Positions 35,505 to 44,937 of a DNA stretch of 64,000 bases are shown here, piece by piece. This DNA comes from Herbaspirillum sp. YR522. Lineage in GTDB: Bacteria > Pseudomonadota > Gammaproteobacteria > Burkholderiales > Burkholderiaceae_D. The notes beneath the pieces are model-generated. The model ran no database searches, had not been told where the DNA came from, and was given only the letters and a program-made list of their open reading frames with translations. Numbering within the stretch: position 1 is the first letter of the stretch; each line of letters begins with the position of its first letter. Location: NCBI RefSeq assembly GCF_000282575.1, contig NZ_AKJA01000134.1:29855-93854 (forward strand). Reading direction: 5' to 3'. A program made the position numbers and the translations under genes.

Positions 35505-36176
35505 TCAGGGGGTTTGCCACCCTTGGTCCAGGCGCTTGCCGGTGCGCTCCAGGCGTGGCAGGTAACCGTGCTCGCTATCGAGCGAAAAGGCGATGCGCCG
35601 GGTGCGCCCCATCAATTCATCGCGGGCGAAGAAGCCGTAATAGCGCGAGTCGGCGCTGTCATCGCGGTTGTCGCCCAGCATCAGGTAGTGCTCGGGCGGC
35701 ACCACCACCGGCCCATAGCTGCTGCGCAGGCCCGGATTGGCGTGCGCCAGGCGCACCAGGTGCGACATGCCATCGAGCCGCTCGTCGCTGTAACGGGCAT
35801 CGTCGACGCCGTCGCCACTGGCCGGCGCCACGGCCACCGGGTCGTAGCGGGCGGCAGCGCCGTTGATGGTCAGCACGTTGTCGCGCAACGCGATGACGTC
35901 GCCGGGCAAGCCGACCACGCGCTTGAGCAGCAGTTCGCCGGCCTGGCGCGAATCGACCGTCACGATGTCCCCGCGCTGCGGCTCGCCCAGCCGCGCCAGG
36001 CGGATATGCGTCAGTGGCAGGCGCAGGTCGAACGCCATCTTGTCGACCAGGATGCGGTCGCCGGCCAGCACCGTCGGCATCATGGAACCACTGGGCACGA
36101 CGTTGTAGTCGGCAATGGCGCTACGCAAGGCCACCATCATCAGCACGAACGCCAGCCAGGCCTTCAATGACTTCAT
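35505..36176 (-). CDS. lepB: signal peptidase I, short single-span form
   Basis: 223 aa. The catalytic serine S31 is in PSGSMMPT right after a single N-terminal span (about residues 5-21), and the general base K85 is in LLLKRVVGLPGD. Later family boxes are present: LMLGDNRDDSADSRYYGF and RGDIVTVD. It cleaves signal peptides on the periplasmic face. Standard LepB of this group has two spans and is longer (about 280-320 residues), so this is probably an additional paralogue rather than the housekeeping enzyme. The gene follows the CoA-transferase gene by twelve bases on the same strand and may share its mRNA. Confidence 0.88.
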   Translation of the reverse strand: MKSLKAWLAFVLMMVALRSAIADYNVVPSGSMMPTVLAGDRILVDKMAFDLRLPLTHIRLARLGEPQRGDIVTVDSRQAGELLLKRVVGLPGDVIALRDNVLTINGAAARYDPVAVAPASGDGVDDARYSDERLDGMSHLVRLAHANPGLRSSYGPVVVPPEHYLMLGDNRDDSADSRYYGFFARDELMGRTRRIAFSLDSEHGYLPRLERTGKRLDQGWQTP

Positions 36177-36188
36177 CGTTTCACCGTC

Positions 36189-37601
36189 TCACCGTTGCGC
36201 CCATGCCGCCGGCGCACTGCCCAGCGGTCCGGCCGCCAGTGTCCACCGCACCGGCACGCCGTCGATCTCGAGCGCGGTGCGCAGGCGTCTTGCCGGCCCC
36301 CAGGCCGTCTGTTCCAGCCACTGGTCGAGGTCGCCGGCGCGCTCGGGCGCCAGCGCCTGCTGCGCCTGCGGCGGCTGGCAAGTCAGCAGCACCGCCGTGC
36401 GCGCCAGCGACATGCGCCAATCGCTGCCCGCGCCTTGCTGCCAGCGGCGCGTGAGCCCGCGCAGGGCGGCCGCTGCCATCAGGTATCCGGTGGCGTGGTC
36501 CAGCGCCTGCACCGGCAATGGCGTAGGCTGGTCGCGGGCGAGCCGATGCATACCGGCGTGGGCGATGCCGGCGCTCATCTGCACCAGGCTGTCGAAACCC
36601 CGGCGGCCGGCCCAGGGGCCGCTCCAGCCATAGGCGTCGAGCGCGACATCGACCAGCGCGGGATTGCACTGGCGGCGCCAGTGCCGCCCCAGGCCCAGGC
36701 CTTCGAGCGCACCGCCGCGGTAGCCATGCACCAGCACATCGGCCTGTTCCAGCAATGCCACGAACACCGCCCGCTGCGCCGGCACGCGCAGGTCTAGCCG
36801 CGCACAACGCTTGCCCAGTGTCATGTCGGGCACCACCCCGGGCTCGTCCCACCAGTGCGGGTCGATCCGCAATACCTCGGCACCCAGCCCGGCCAGCATC
36901 CGGGTGGCGGTGGGCCCGGCCAGCACCCGCGTCAGGTCGAGCACGCGCACGCCGGCCAAGGGGCGCGCCGGATCGGGGTTGCCGCTTGGGCGCCAGCGCG
37001 CCTCGAAGCGCTCATGCGCCACCAGCGCCTCGCTGGCCACGGCCTGGCCCTGCGGATGCGCCTGCCACTGCGCCTGGCTGCGCATCTCGGCCGCGCAGCC
37101 GCCGTTGTCGACGATCGCCTGTTCCAGTTCGATGCCGCGCCAGCCGGCCACCGCGCTGGCAACCTGCTCGCGCTGCGACTGCGGGTCCAGCCCCAGCACC
37201 TGCAGCGCCCTGGCCCGATGATGCGGGGCATTGGTATGCAGCCGGATCCAGCCATCGCCGCAGCGATAGTCCCCCGCCACGGCGTCCCATAATGCCGGCG
37301 GGGTCCAGCCCTCAGGACGTATCGAGCTGGAAAACCACATCGACGCCAGGCGCCGGTCGCAGCGCACGGCGCGCCCACGACCACCCATGGCCTGGGCCAG
37401 TTCGCCTGCCGCCAGCCCGGCCGCGGCAATCGATGCCTGCGCCAGGTCGCTCACCCCGAACACCGACGGCAGGTCGCCGTGGCCGGCCAGCTGCACCCCC
37501 GCCAGTTGCGTGGCGTCGCCGTCCAGCGCCTGCCAGATCAGCGATAGCATGTGCCCCGCCAGGGGCGCGGCAGCAGGGTTCGACGGCGAAGAATCATCCA
37601 T
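36189..37601 (-). CDS. class III CoA-transferase (CaiB/BaiF family)
   Basis: 470 aa. CaiB-type wording: PLAGVRVLDLTRVLAGPTA, LAGLGAEVLRIDP, KRCARLDLRVPAQRAVFVAL, QADVLVHGYRGGALEGLG, and GFDSLVQMSAGIA, where the Asp is at the position of the catalytic aspartate that forms an anhydride with the acid. The family moves CoA between carboxylic acids. About 210 N-terminal residues before the main domain are a partial second CaiB-like half (LWDAVAGDYRCGDGWIRLHTNAPHHRAR), as found in some long members. Divergent from the fecI unit. The acid substrate is not known. Confidence 0.85.
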   Translation of the reverse strand: MDDSSPSNPAAAPLAGHMLSLIWQALDGDATQLAGVQLAGHGDLPSVFGVSDLAQASIAAAGLAAGELAQAMGGRGRAVRCDRRLASMWFSSSIRPEGWTPPALWDAVAGDYRCGDGWIRLHTNAPHHRARALQVLGLDPQSQREQVASAVAGWRGIELEQAIVDNGGCAAEMRSQAQWQAHPQGQAVASEALVAHERFEARWRPSGNPDPARPLAGVRVLDLTRVLAGPTATRMLAGLGAEVLRIDPHWWDEPGVVPDMTLGKRCARLDLRVPAQRAVFVALLEQADVLVHGYRGGALEGLGLGRHWRRQCNPALVDVALDAYGWSGPWAGRRGFDSLVQMSAGIAHAGMHRLARDQPTPLPVQALDHATGYLMAAAALRGLTRRWQQGAGSDWRMSLARTAVLLTCQPPQAQQALAPERAGDLDQWLEQTAWGPARRLRTALEIDGVPVRWTLAAGPLGSAPAAWAQR

Positions 37602-37737
37602 GATCGTTCCTTGTTATGGCTTCACGCCTGCAGTCAGGCGCACCATTATTGCTCGTCCTGCAAAATCGCGCGCGGCACCGCTTGGTTACTCCTGCCTTGG
37701 CTGGCGCGGTGGATTTACATCATCGCGTCATGCATGA

Positions 37738-37766
37738 TTGCGAATAAGAATTGTTCCAACTATAAT
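37738..37766 (+). promoter_or_regulatory. sigma-70 promoter with overlapping Fur box before fecI-type gene
   Basis: TTGCGA (37738-37743) and TATAAT (37761-37766) are spaced by 17 bases, an excellent sigma-70 promoter. The spacer and -35 overlap TGCGAATAAGAATTGTTCC (37739-37757), which resembles the GAATAAGAAT-type Fur sites common in front of FecI genes in Burkholderiales, although it matches the E. coli Fur consensus at only about half its positions. Iron-replete repression of the downstream sigma factor is the likely outcome. Confidence 0.65.
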
Positions 37767-37890
37767 CAGCGGCTTGCGCACTGCCGTTTGCGGCACGACG
37801 CCAGTCCTGATCCAGCTGCTGCCGCCACGATCATTGCCCGGGCGCCATTGCGTTCGCTCCGTCCAATTTCCCGTCCGATAGCCTGCCATC

Positions 37891-38403
37891 GTGGCCAATT
37901 CCAGCAATCCGCCCCTGGGCGATCCTTTCGAGCAGGTCTACAGCAACCATCATGGCTGGCTGCACACCTGGCTGTGGCGGCAGCTCGGTTCGCGCGACGA
38001 TGCCGCCGAACTGGCGCACGACACCTTCCTGCGCCTGCTGGCCAGCCAGCAATCATCGCAATTGCAGCAACCGCGCGCCTACCTGCGCACCGTGGCACAC
38101 GGCTTGCTGGTGAACCACTGGCGTCGGCTGGAACTGGAGCGGGCCTACCTGGAAGCGCTGGCCGCGCGGCCCGAGGCGCTGCAACCGTCGGCCGAGCAAC
38201 GCTCGCTGGTGCTGGAGACGCTGCAACGTATCGATAGCCTGCTCGACCGATTGCCGGCCCGTGCGCGGCAGGCCTTCCTGCTGTCCCAGCTCGATGGCAT
38301 GACCTACCTGGCCATTGCCGGTGAACTGGGCGTGTCCGAGCGCATGGTCAAGAAGTACATGGCCCAGGCGATGTTGCAGTGCATGCTGCTGATCCAGTCC
38401 TGA
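37891..38403 (+). CDS. FecI-type ECF sigma factor
   Basis: 170 aa. Region 2 reads DPFEQVYSNHHGWLHTWLWRQLGSRDDAAELAHDTFLRLL and continues with QPRAYLRTVAHGLLVNHWRR (blocks in order); region 4 reads LDRLPARARQAFLLSQLDGMTYLAIAGELGVSERMVKKYM. Both are typical of iron-starvation sigma factors, which carry the extra HWRR signature. GTG at 37891 is the start, giving a full sigma region 2. It is first in a FecI-FecR-receptor operon with a Fur-type promoter at 37738-37766. It should direct transcription of the receptor gene at 39571 once activated. Confidence 0.9.
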   Translation: MANSSNPPLGDPFEQVYSNHHGWLHTWLWRQLGSRDDAAELAHDTFLRLLASQQSSQLQQPRAYLRTVAHGLLVNHWRRLELERAYLEALAARPEALQPSAEQRSLVLETLQRIDSLLDRLPARARQAFLLSQLDGMTYLAIAGELGVSERMVKKYMAQAMLQCMLLIQS

Positions 38404-38437
38404 TCCTTCCCCCTACCGCTTCTGCTCGCCATCCGCC

Positions 38438-39460
38438 ATGCACGACCGCCTGCACCTGTCCCGCCCCGCCGAGCTGCCGATGGCTGCCGAGGCGCCCACG
38501 TTCGAGCAGTTGCAGCAGGCCGCCGAGTGGTTCGCGATACTGCGCGCCGATGACGCCGACGCCACCCAGCAACAGCGCTGGCACCAGTGGCTGGAGCGCG
38601 ATGCCCGTCACCATGCAGCCTGGAAGCGGGTCGAAGCCGTCAATGCCGAATTCGGGCTGCTGCCCGCCTCGGTCGACCACCGGGTACTGTCGCGCGATGG
38701 CAGGCGTCGTCGGCGCGTGGTCAAGACGCTGGCCTGGCTGGCCACCGGAGCGGGAGTGGCGGGTTCGCTGGGCAGTACGCCGCCGGTACGCGACTATGTA
38801 GCGGGGCTCGACGCCCAGTTCCGCACCGCGCGGGGCCAGACCAGCCAACAGCAGCTGGCCGATGGCAGTACCTTGTGGCTCAACACCGCCAGCGCCGCCG
38901 ACGCCGCCTTTGACGACCAGCTTCGGCGCATCGCGCTGTACCGGGGCGAGATCATGGTCCAGACCGCGCACGATGCGCACCAGCCGGCGCGGGCGCTGGT
39001 GGTCGATACCCGGGCCGGTCGCATGCAGGCCCTGGGCACGCGGTTCCTGGTCAGGCTCGAGGGCCAGCAGGTCGGCTTGACGGTGCTGCAGGGCCGGGTC
39101 CGGATCACCCCTGCCGGCGCCGGCCTGGCGGCCTCGCGGGTGATCCAGTCCGGGCAACGGGTACGCTTTGATCGCGATGGCATCGGCGCCGCTGGCGCCG
39201 CCGACGACAGCCATGCGGCCTGGACCCGGCAATTGCTGATGCCCGACGGCATGCGCCTGGATGAATTCCTGGCCGAACTGGCGCGCTACCGTCCGGGCTA
39301 CCTGGGCTGCGCGCCCGAAGTGGCTGGCCTGCGGCTGGTCGGGGTGTACCCCATCGGCGACACCGATCGCGTGCTCAGGGCGCTGGAAGCGACACTGCCG
39401 GTGCGCGTCAGGCGCATCTCGCCGTGGTGGGTCACGGTGCAGCCGGCCGCGCCCAGTTGA
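38438..39460 (+). CDS. FecR-type anti-sigma/signal transducer
   Basis: 340 aa. The N-terminal DUF4880 cytoplasmic part (about residues 20-80) has AAEWFAILRADDADATQQQRWHQWL and AWKRVE. One span (about 95-115, TLAWLATGAGVAGSLGS) leads to the periplasmic FecR domain, with LADGSTLWLNTASAADAAFD, LYRGEIMVQTAHD and VDTRAGRMQALGTRFLVR. It passes the signal from the loaded receptor to the FecI-type factor. ATG at 38438 is 34 bases after the sigma stop. The order sigma, FecR, receptor is the usual one. Confidence 0.9.
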   Translation: MHDRLHLSRPAELPMAAEAPTFEQLQQAAEWFAILRADDADATQQQRWHQWLERDARHHAAWKRVEAVNAEFGLLPASVDHRVLSRDGRRRRRVVKTLAWLATGAGVAGSLGSTPPVRDYVAGLDAQFRTARGQTSQQQLADGSTLWLNTASAADAAFDDQLRRIALYRGEIMVQTAHDAHQPARALVVDTRAGRMQALGTRFLVRLEGQQVGLTVLQGRVRITPAGAGLAASRVIQSGQRVRFDRDGIGAAGAADDSHAAWTRQLLMPDGMRLDEFLAELARYRPGYLGCAPEVAGLRLVGVYPIGDTDRVLRALEATLPVRVRRISPWWVTVQPAAPS

Positions 39461-39570
39461 AGCACGCAGTTGAAGCAAATCGCCCGGGATGTTGCCCTTG
39501 CGGTTCCCTTTTTTGCGCTTCGCTTGGCATTGCTGGTATCAAGCCACCCGACTTCGAGAAAGCAAGCACC

Positions 39571-42027
39571 ATGCGCTGTGCGCCCCCTGCCCGCCCCTGC
39601 CGCCCCACCCGTATTGCCGCCATGCGCACGCTGTTGGCTGCCGTCGGCCTGGGCTTGCCCTTGCTGAGCGCGCCGCCGGCGCTGGCGCAGGGCAGCACGC
39701 CACCGGCCAGCCAGGTGCGCGGCTACCTGGTGGCTGCCGGCCCGCTGGGTCGAGCGCTGCGCCAGTTCGCCGCTGACGCCGGCATCCTGCTGTCGGCCGA
39801 TGCCCGCCTGACGGCCGGCAAGCACAGTGCCGGATTCACCGGCAATGCCAGCGTCGAACAGGCGCTAGAGCGCTTGCTGGACGGCACCGGCCTGGCCGCG
39901 GTGCGCCAGCCCGATGGCGGTTTCGTGGTGATCGATGCCGCCGCCACCGGCGCCAGCGCCGAGGGCCGCTTGCCGCAGGTTGCGGTGCTCGCGACGGCCA
40001 GCGACCAAGCCGACGGCACCTATCGTGCCGTACCCGATGCCAGCACCCTGCGCGGCAATGCCGCGCCCCTCGAGGTGCCCCAGGTGGTCAACGTGGTGCC
40101 GGCGCAGGTGCTGCGGGACCAGCGCCCACGCAACCTCGACGACGCGTTGGCCGGCGTGTCGGGCCTGACCCAGGGCAATACGCTGGCCGGCACCCAGGAC
40201 ACCATCATGAAACGTGGCTTCGGCGGCAACCGCGACGGTTCCGTCATGCGCGACGGCATGCCACTGGTGCAGGGGCGCGCCTTCAACAGCACCGCCGACA
40301 GCGTGGAAGTGCTCAAGGGCCCCGCCGCGCTGCTGTATGGCCTCATGGATCCGGGCGGGGTGGTCAACATCGTGACCAGGAAGCCGCAGTCGACCCGCTA
40401 CGACCAACTGTCGTTCACCGGTTCGACCTATGGCCACGGCAAGCATGGCGGCCAGCTCACGCTGGACAGTACCGGGCCGATCGCCGACAACGGGCTGGCC
40501 TACCGGCTCATCGTCGACCGTACCGACCAGAACTACTGGCGCGACTTCGGCCAGGTCCAGGAGACCCTGGTCGCGCCCTCGCTGGCCTGGTACGGGCCCG
40601 ACACCCAGGCAGTGTTGTCGCTGGAACAGCGTCGATACCTCTATCCGTCCGACCGCGGCACGTCGATCGACCCGCGCACCGGGCGGCCGCTCGACATCCC
40701 GCCCGAGCGCCGCCTGGACGAGCCATACAACGTCATGCAGGGCACCAGCGAGACCGCCCAATTGACGCTGGACCACCGCATCGATGCGCACTGGAAGGGC
40801 CACCTGGGCCTGAGCTACAACCGCGACGCCTATGACGCCAACCAGATGCGCATCACCGCCGTCGACCCGGCCGCCGGCACGCTCACACGAGGCAACGACG
40901 GCACCCGCGGTGCGGTCTCGACCGACAGCTACGCGATCGGCTACGCGGCCGGCTCGCTGGAACTGGGTGGCTTTCGCCACGACCTGCAACTGGGCGCCGA
41001 CATCGAATACCGGCGCATCTACCGCCGCGACCTGGTGCGCGGCGCCGTCGGCAGTTTCAGTTACCTCGACCCTGCCTATGGCCGACTTTCGCCGTCCAGT
41101 GCGGTGTCGGATCCGGACAGCGCCCAGACCGACCTGCTGCACAACCGATCGCTGTTCATGCAGGATGCGCTGCACCTGGGGCAGCGCTGGATCATGGTGG
41201 CCGGCTTGCGCTACCAGGACTACCGCCAATTGGCCGGACGCGGCCGTGCATTCAACGCCAATACCGACCTGTCGGGCCAGAAGTGGCTGCCACGCGCCGG
41301 CCTGGTCTTCAAGCTGGCGTCGCAGCTGTCGCTGTACGCCAGCTACAGCAAGTCGCTCAAGCCGACCGCCACCATCGCGCCGCTGGCCAGCGGCGCCGTC
41401 ATCGATTCGGCCGTTGCACCGGAACAGGCAAGCGCCTGGGAAGGCGGCATCAAATATGACCATCCCGATGGCCTCACCGCGACCCTGGCCGTGTTCGACA
41501 TCCGCAAGCGCAACGTCCTGGTATCGCAGTTCAACAACGGCACCGGCCTGACCGAATGGCGGACCTCGGGCGCGGCGCGCTCGCGCGGCATCGAACTGGA
41601 CCTGACCGGCCAGTTGAGCGAGCGCCTGGCGCTCATCGGCAGCTTCGCGCAGCTCGACGCCAGGACCACCGAAGACCCGCTGTATGCCGGCCTGCGGCTG
41701 TGGAACGTGGCCCGGCGCACCGCGTCGCTGTCGCTGGCCTATGATGCCGGCGCCATCGCCGGCGGCGACAAGCTGCGGCTGGGCGGCGGCGCACACCATG
41801 TAGGCCAGCGTCCGGGCGACTCGGCCAACAGCTTTCTCCTGCCGTCATATACCGTGGCCGACGCCTTTGCCACCTACGACACCCGCATCGGCGGGCGCGA
41901 CCTGAGGTTCCAGTTCAACATCAAGAACCTGTTCAACAAGACCTACTACACCTCCAGCGCCAACCAGTACTTCGTGTCGCTGGGCGAGGCCCGCCAGTTC
42001 TCGCTGACCACTTCGCTGGCGTTCTGA
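39571..42027 (+). CDS. TonB-dependent siderophore receptor with FecA-type signalling (STN) domain
   Basis: 818 aa. Signal peptide (cleavage ALA-QG near residue 39), STN domain at about 55-120 (GPLGRALRQFAADAGILLSA, VEQALERLLDGTGLAAV), plug at about 150-290 (PQVVNVVPAQVLRDQRP, VEVLKGPAALLYGLMDPGGV), then the beta barrel ending in TSLAF with a terminal aromatic residue, as outer membrane proteins need. STN signals substrate binding to FecR. Wording is of the ferric-siderophore (FhuE/FpvA-like) group; the actual siderophore is not inferable. ATG at 39571 was chosen; an in-frame ATG at 39622 also gives a normal signal peptide. Confidence 0.92.
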   Translation: MRCAPPARPCRPTRIAAMRTLLAAVGLGLPLLSAPPALAQGSTPPASQVRGYLVAAGPLGRALRQFAADAGILLSADARLTAGKHSAGFTGNASVEQALERLLDGTGLAAVRQPDGGFVVIDAAATGASAEGRLPQVAVLATASDQADGTYRAVPDASTLRGNAAPLEVPQVVNVVPAQVLRDQRPRNLDDALAGVSGLTQGNTLAGTQDTIMKRGFGGNRDGSVMRDGMPLVQGRAFNSTADSVEVLKGPAALLYGLMDPGGVVNIVTRKPQSTRYDQLSFTGSTYGHGKHGGQLTLDSTGPIADNGLAYRLIVDRTDQNYWRDFGQVQETLVAPSLAWYGPDTQAVLSLEQRRYLYPSDRGTSIDPRTGRPLDIPPERRLDEPYNVMQGTSETAQLTLDHRIDAHWKGHLGLSYNRDAYDANQMRITAVDPAAGTLTRGNDGTRGAVSTDSYAIGYAAGSLELGGFRHDLQLGADIEYRRIYRRDLVRGAVGSFSYLDPAYGRLSPSSAVSDPDSAQTDLLHNRSLFMQDALHLGQRWIMVAGLRYQDYRQLAGRGRAFNANTDLSGQKWLPRAGLVFKLASQLSLYASYSKSLKPTATIAPLASGAVIDSAVAPEQASAWEGGIKYDHPDGLTATLAVFDIRKRNVLVSQFNNGTGLTEWRTSGAARSRGIELDLTGQLSERLALIGSFAQLDARTTEDPLYAGLRLWNVARRTASLSLAYDAGAIAGGDKLRLGGGAHHVGQRPGDSANSFLLPSYTVADAFATYDTRIGGRDLRFQFNIKNLFNKTYYTSSANQYFVSLGEARQFSLTTSLAF

Positions 42028-42056
42028 GCAGGCACGCCGGCGGCGGCGCCCCAAGC

Positions 42057-42091
42057 TGTCAGAAATGTCATCCAGACGTCAGCCTGACGTC
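42057..42091. promoter_or_regulatory. repeat-rich regulatory site before the RND pump operon
   Basis: TGTCA occurs at 42057-42061 and 42066-42070, followed by GACGTCA (42075-42081) and TGACGTC (42085-42091), a perfect seven-base inverted repeat with a GCC centre. The spacing of about nine to ten bases resembles tandem sites for OmpR/CusR-type regulators. A regulator of that kind is encoded in the same gene group (48186). Binding is inference. The region could also be a promoter hairpin. Confidence 0.4.
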
Positions 42092-42183
42092 GAGCACCAC
42101 CGCTTACAGTGAAATCCTGTGCCGGCCATGGCGGTCCACGCGCATTGGGGTGCGTTGCCGCCAGCCGGTCGTCGTCACCTTTC

Positions 42184-43725
42184 ATGCGCCCTATGCCCGA
42201 CCTGTTCCGTCCTGATGCAGCCAGTGCCAGCGTTCGTCGTTTCACTCATCCAACAACCACGATCCCCTTCCGCGCCAGACGGGGAATGACGACGCTGCTG
42301 CTGGCGGCATCGCTGGCCGGCTGTGCGGTCGGGCCCGACTATGTCACCCCGGCCATGGAGCTGCCGCAGGCCTACAAGGAAAACGGCCCCTGGAAGCTGG
42401 CCACGCCCGGCCAGATCGACCCTGGCCAGCGCTGGTGGCAAGCCTATGGCGACCCCCAGCTCGATGCGCTCATCGAGCGCGCCAATGCCGCTAACCAGAA
42501 CATCGCCCAGGCCGAAGCTCAATACCGCCAGGCCAGCGCCGCGGCGCAATTGGCCCGTGCATCGTTGTGGCCGACCGTCGGCGCCAACCTCGGCGCCAGC
42601 CGGGCGCAAACCAATGCCAACGGCGTGCAACGCCTCAACGACACCTATAGTGCCGGGCTCAATGCCTCGTGGGAGGCCGACATCTGGGGCCGCATCCGGC
42701 GCTCGGCCCAAGCCGGCGACGCCACTGCCGAGGCCAGCGCGGCCAACCTGGCGGCGGCGCGCCTGTCGATCCAGGCCACCCTGGCCCAGAACTACCTGCA
42801 ACTGCGCGTCACCGACCTGCAACGCGACCTCTACCGACGCACCGTGGATGCCTATACCCGGTCGCTGCAGCTGAGCTCGCGCCAATACGACGCCGGCACC
42901 GCGCTGCGCTCGGACGTGGCGCAGGCCGAAACCCAGCTGCGCTCGGCCCAGGCCCAGCTGGTCGACCTCGACGCCACCCGCAACCAGCTCGAACACGCCA
43001 TTGCGATCCTGACCGGCCAGGCGCCGGCGATGTTCTCGCTGGCCCCATGGCCGGCCGCGGCCGGCCAGTCCGAACAGCAGGCGATGGACGCCAATGCCGC
43101 CCAGCTGCAGGCCAGCCTGCCGCAGATTCCCGTCGGCCTGCCGTCGCAACTGCTGGAGCGGCGTCCCGACATCGCCGTGGCCGAACGCCAGGCAGCCGCC
43201 GCCAACGCCAATATCGGCGTGGCGCGCGCGGCCTACTTCCCGACCTTGACGCTGTCGGCCAGCGGCGGCTACGGCAGCGTGGCCTTTGCCCAGTTGTTCG
43301 ATACCCCGAGCCGGGTGTGGTCGCTGGGCTCGGCGCTGGCGGCGACCCTGTTCGACGGCGGCGCCCGCTCGGCCCGCAACGACCAGGCCGTGGCCGCCTT
43401 CGACGCGGCCGTGGCGCAATACAAGCAGACCGTGCTGGTCGGCCTGCAGGAAGTCGAGGACAACCTGTCGACCCTGCGCGTGCTGGAACAGGAAAGCGCA
43501 CTCCAGGCGCAGGCGGTACGGTCGGCGCAACTGGCGCAGCGCCTGGCACTGAGCCAGTACCAGGCCGGCACCGTGACCTATCTGTCGGTGGTCACCACCC
43601 AGGCCACCGCGCTGACCAACCAGCGCACTGCAGTGACGCTGCTGGGACGCCAATTGCTGGCCAGCGTGGCCCTGATCAAGGCCACCGGCGGCGGTTGGCA
43701 CCAGGCCGCCGACACTGCCCGTTAA
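42184..43725 (+). CDS. outer membrane efflux lipoprotein (OprM/NodT family)
   Basis: 513 aa. Lipobox SLAGC with C47 follows an Arg-rich n-region; then the OEP family mark CAVGPDYVTPAMELPQAY. Two homologous halves carry coiled-coil hairpins (AEAQYRQASAAAQLARASLWPTVGA; LVGLQEVEDNLSTLRVLEQ) that form the trimeric periplasmic channel. LERRPDIAVAERQAAAANANIGVARAAYFP is typical. The start is uncertain between ATG 42184, 42193 and 42286; the earlier one keeps the positive n-region of the signal. First gene of the tripartite pump, with the adaptor 33 bases downstream. Confidence 0.88.
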   Translation: MRPMPDLFRPDAASASVRRFTHPTTTIPFRARRGMTTLLLAASLAGCAVGPDYVTPAMELPQAYKENGPWKLATPGQIDPGQRWWQAYGDPQLDALIERANAANQNIAQAEAQYRQASAAAQLARASLWPTVGANLGASRAQTNANGVQRLNDTYSAGLNASWEADIWGRIRRSAQAGDATAEASAANLAAARLSIQATLAQNYLQLRVTDLQRDLYRRTVDAYTRSLQLSSRQYDAGTALRSDVAQAETQLRSAQAQLVDLDATRNQLEHAIAILTGQAPAMFSLAPWPAAAGQSEQQAMDANAAQLQASLPQIPVGLPSQLLERRPDIAVAERQAAAANANIGVARAAYFPTLTLSASGGYGSVAFAQLFDTPSRVWSLGSALAATLFDGGARSARNDQAVAAFDAAVAQYKQTVLVGLQEVEDNLSTLRVLEQESALQAQAVRSAQLAQRLALSQYQAGTVTYLSVVTTQATALTNQRTAVTLLGRQLLASVALIKATGGGWHQAADTAR

Positions 43726-43758
43726 TCCCCTGCCCCCATCCCATTACGAGCTCCAGGC

Positions 43759-44937
43759 ATGACTACCCGACCCAAGCTGTTGCAACGCCCTTGCCTCACC
43801 GTGACCATCGGCGCCCTGTTGCTGGCCACCAGCGCCGGCGGCGGCTGGCTCTATGCCCAGCGCGCCCAGGCCACCGCCAAGCCCGATGGCAAGCCGGCGC
43901 CGCCGGTCTCGGTAACGCTGGCGCGGGTGCAGCAACGCGACCTGCCGCTGTACCTGGCCGGGGTCGGTACCGTCACCGCCAACGCCAGTGTCACGGTCAA
44001 GACCCGCATCGACGGCCAGCTCGACCGGATCGGCTTCGTCGAAGGCGAAGAAGTCAGGAAGGGGCAGGTGCTGGCGCAGATCGACCCGCGCGCCCTGCAG
44101 GCCCAACTGGCCCAGGTGGAGGCCACGCGCGCCCGGGACGCGGCGCAACTGGCCAATGCACGCCTGGACCTGCAGCGCTACACCACGCTGCGCGCCCAGG
44201 ACGCCGCCACCCAGCAGCAGCTCGATACCCAGAAGGCGCTGGTGAGCCAGCTCGAGGCGGCCGTCAAGACCGACGAGGCGCAGATCGGCTACGCCCGGGT
44301 GCAACTGGGCTATACCACCATCACCGCGCCGATCTCGGGGCGGGTCGGGGCGCGCCTGGTCGACCCCGGCAATATCGTCCACGCCAGCGACGCCACCGGG
44401 CTGGTGGTGATCAACCAGATCGATCCGATCACGCTGGTCTTCACGCTGCCCGAGGCCGCGGTGCCGGCCATCAACCGCGCCATGCAGCAAGGTAGCGAGC
44501 CGCTCAAGGTCAGCGCCTATGCCCGCGACTCGCAAGAAGCCCTGGCCAGCGGCAAGCTGGTGCTGCTGGACAACCAGATCAATACCGGCAACGGCACGGT
44601 GCAGCTCAAGGCCCGCTTTGCCAACGCCGGCCACAAGCTGTGGCCGGGGCAGTACGTCAACGTCCGCCTGCAGATGGACGCCCATGGCCAGGCGCTGACG
44701 GTGCCGGCTGCGGCCATCCAGCGTAACCAGCAAGGCACCTACGTGTACCTGGTCGATGACCAGGACCAGGCCGCCATGCAGCCGGTCAAGCTGGAGCGTA
44801 TCCAGGACGGCATCGCCGTGCTACCCGCCGACGGCCCGCTCAAGGCTGACCAGCGCGTGGTAATCGATGGTCATTACAAGCTGCGCCCCGGCGCCCGGGT
44901 CATCGATGGCAGCGCTGCCAAGGGAAATGCCAAGTGA
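43759..44937 (+). CDS. RND efflux periplasmic adaptor (MdtA type)
   Basis: 392 aa. An N-terminal membrane anchor (about residues 12-33) precedes PPVSVTLARVQQRDLPLYLAGVGTV. The lipoyl halves are at VKTRIDGQLDRIGFVEGEEVRKGQ and YTTITAPISGRVGARLVDPGNIV, with a hairpin between them (LDLQRYTTLRAQDAATQQQLD). The wording is that of MdtA/MexA-type adaptors that link the inner membrane pump to the outer membrane channel. Its stop overlaps the GTG start of the pump gene by four bases. Confidence 0.92.
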   Translation: MTTRPKLLQRPCLTVTIGALLLATSAGGGWLYAQRAQATAKPDGKPAPPVSVTLARVQQRDLPLYLAGVGTVTANASVTVKTRIDGQLDRIGFVEGEEVRKGQVLAQIDPRALQAQLAQVEATRARDAAQLANARLDLQRYTTLRAQDAATQQQLDTQKALVSQLEAAVKTDEAQIGYARVQLGYTTITAPISGRVGARLVDPGNIVHASDATGLVVINQIDPITLVFTLPEAAVPAINRAMQQGSEPLKVSAYARDSQEALASGKLVLLDNQINTGNGTVQLKARFANAGHKLWPGQYVNVRLQMDAHGQALTVPAAAIQRNQQGTYVYLVDDQDQAAMQPVKLERIQDGIAVLPADGPLKADQRVVIDGHYKLRPGARVIDGSAAKGNAK

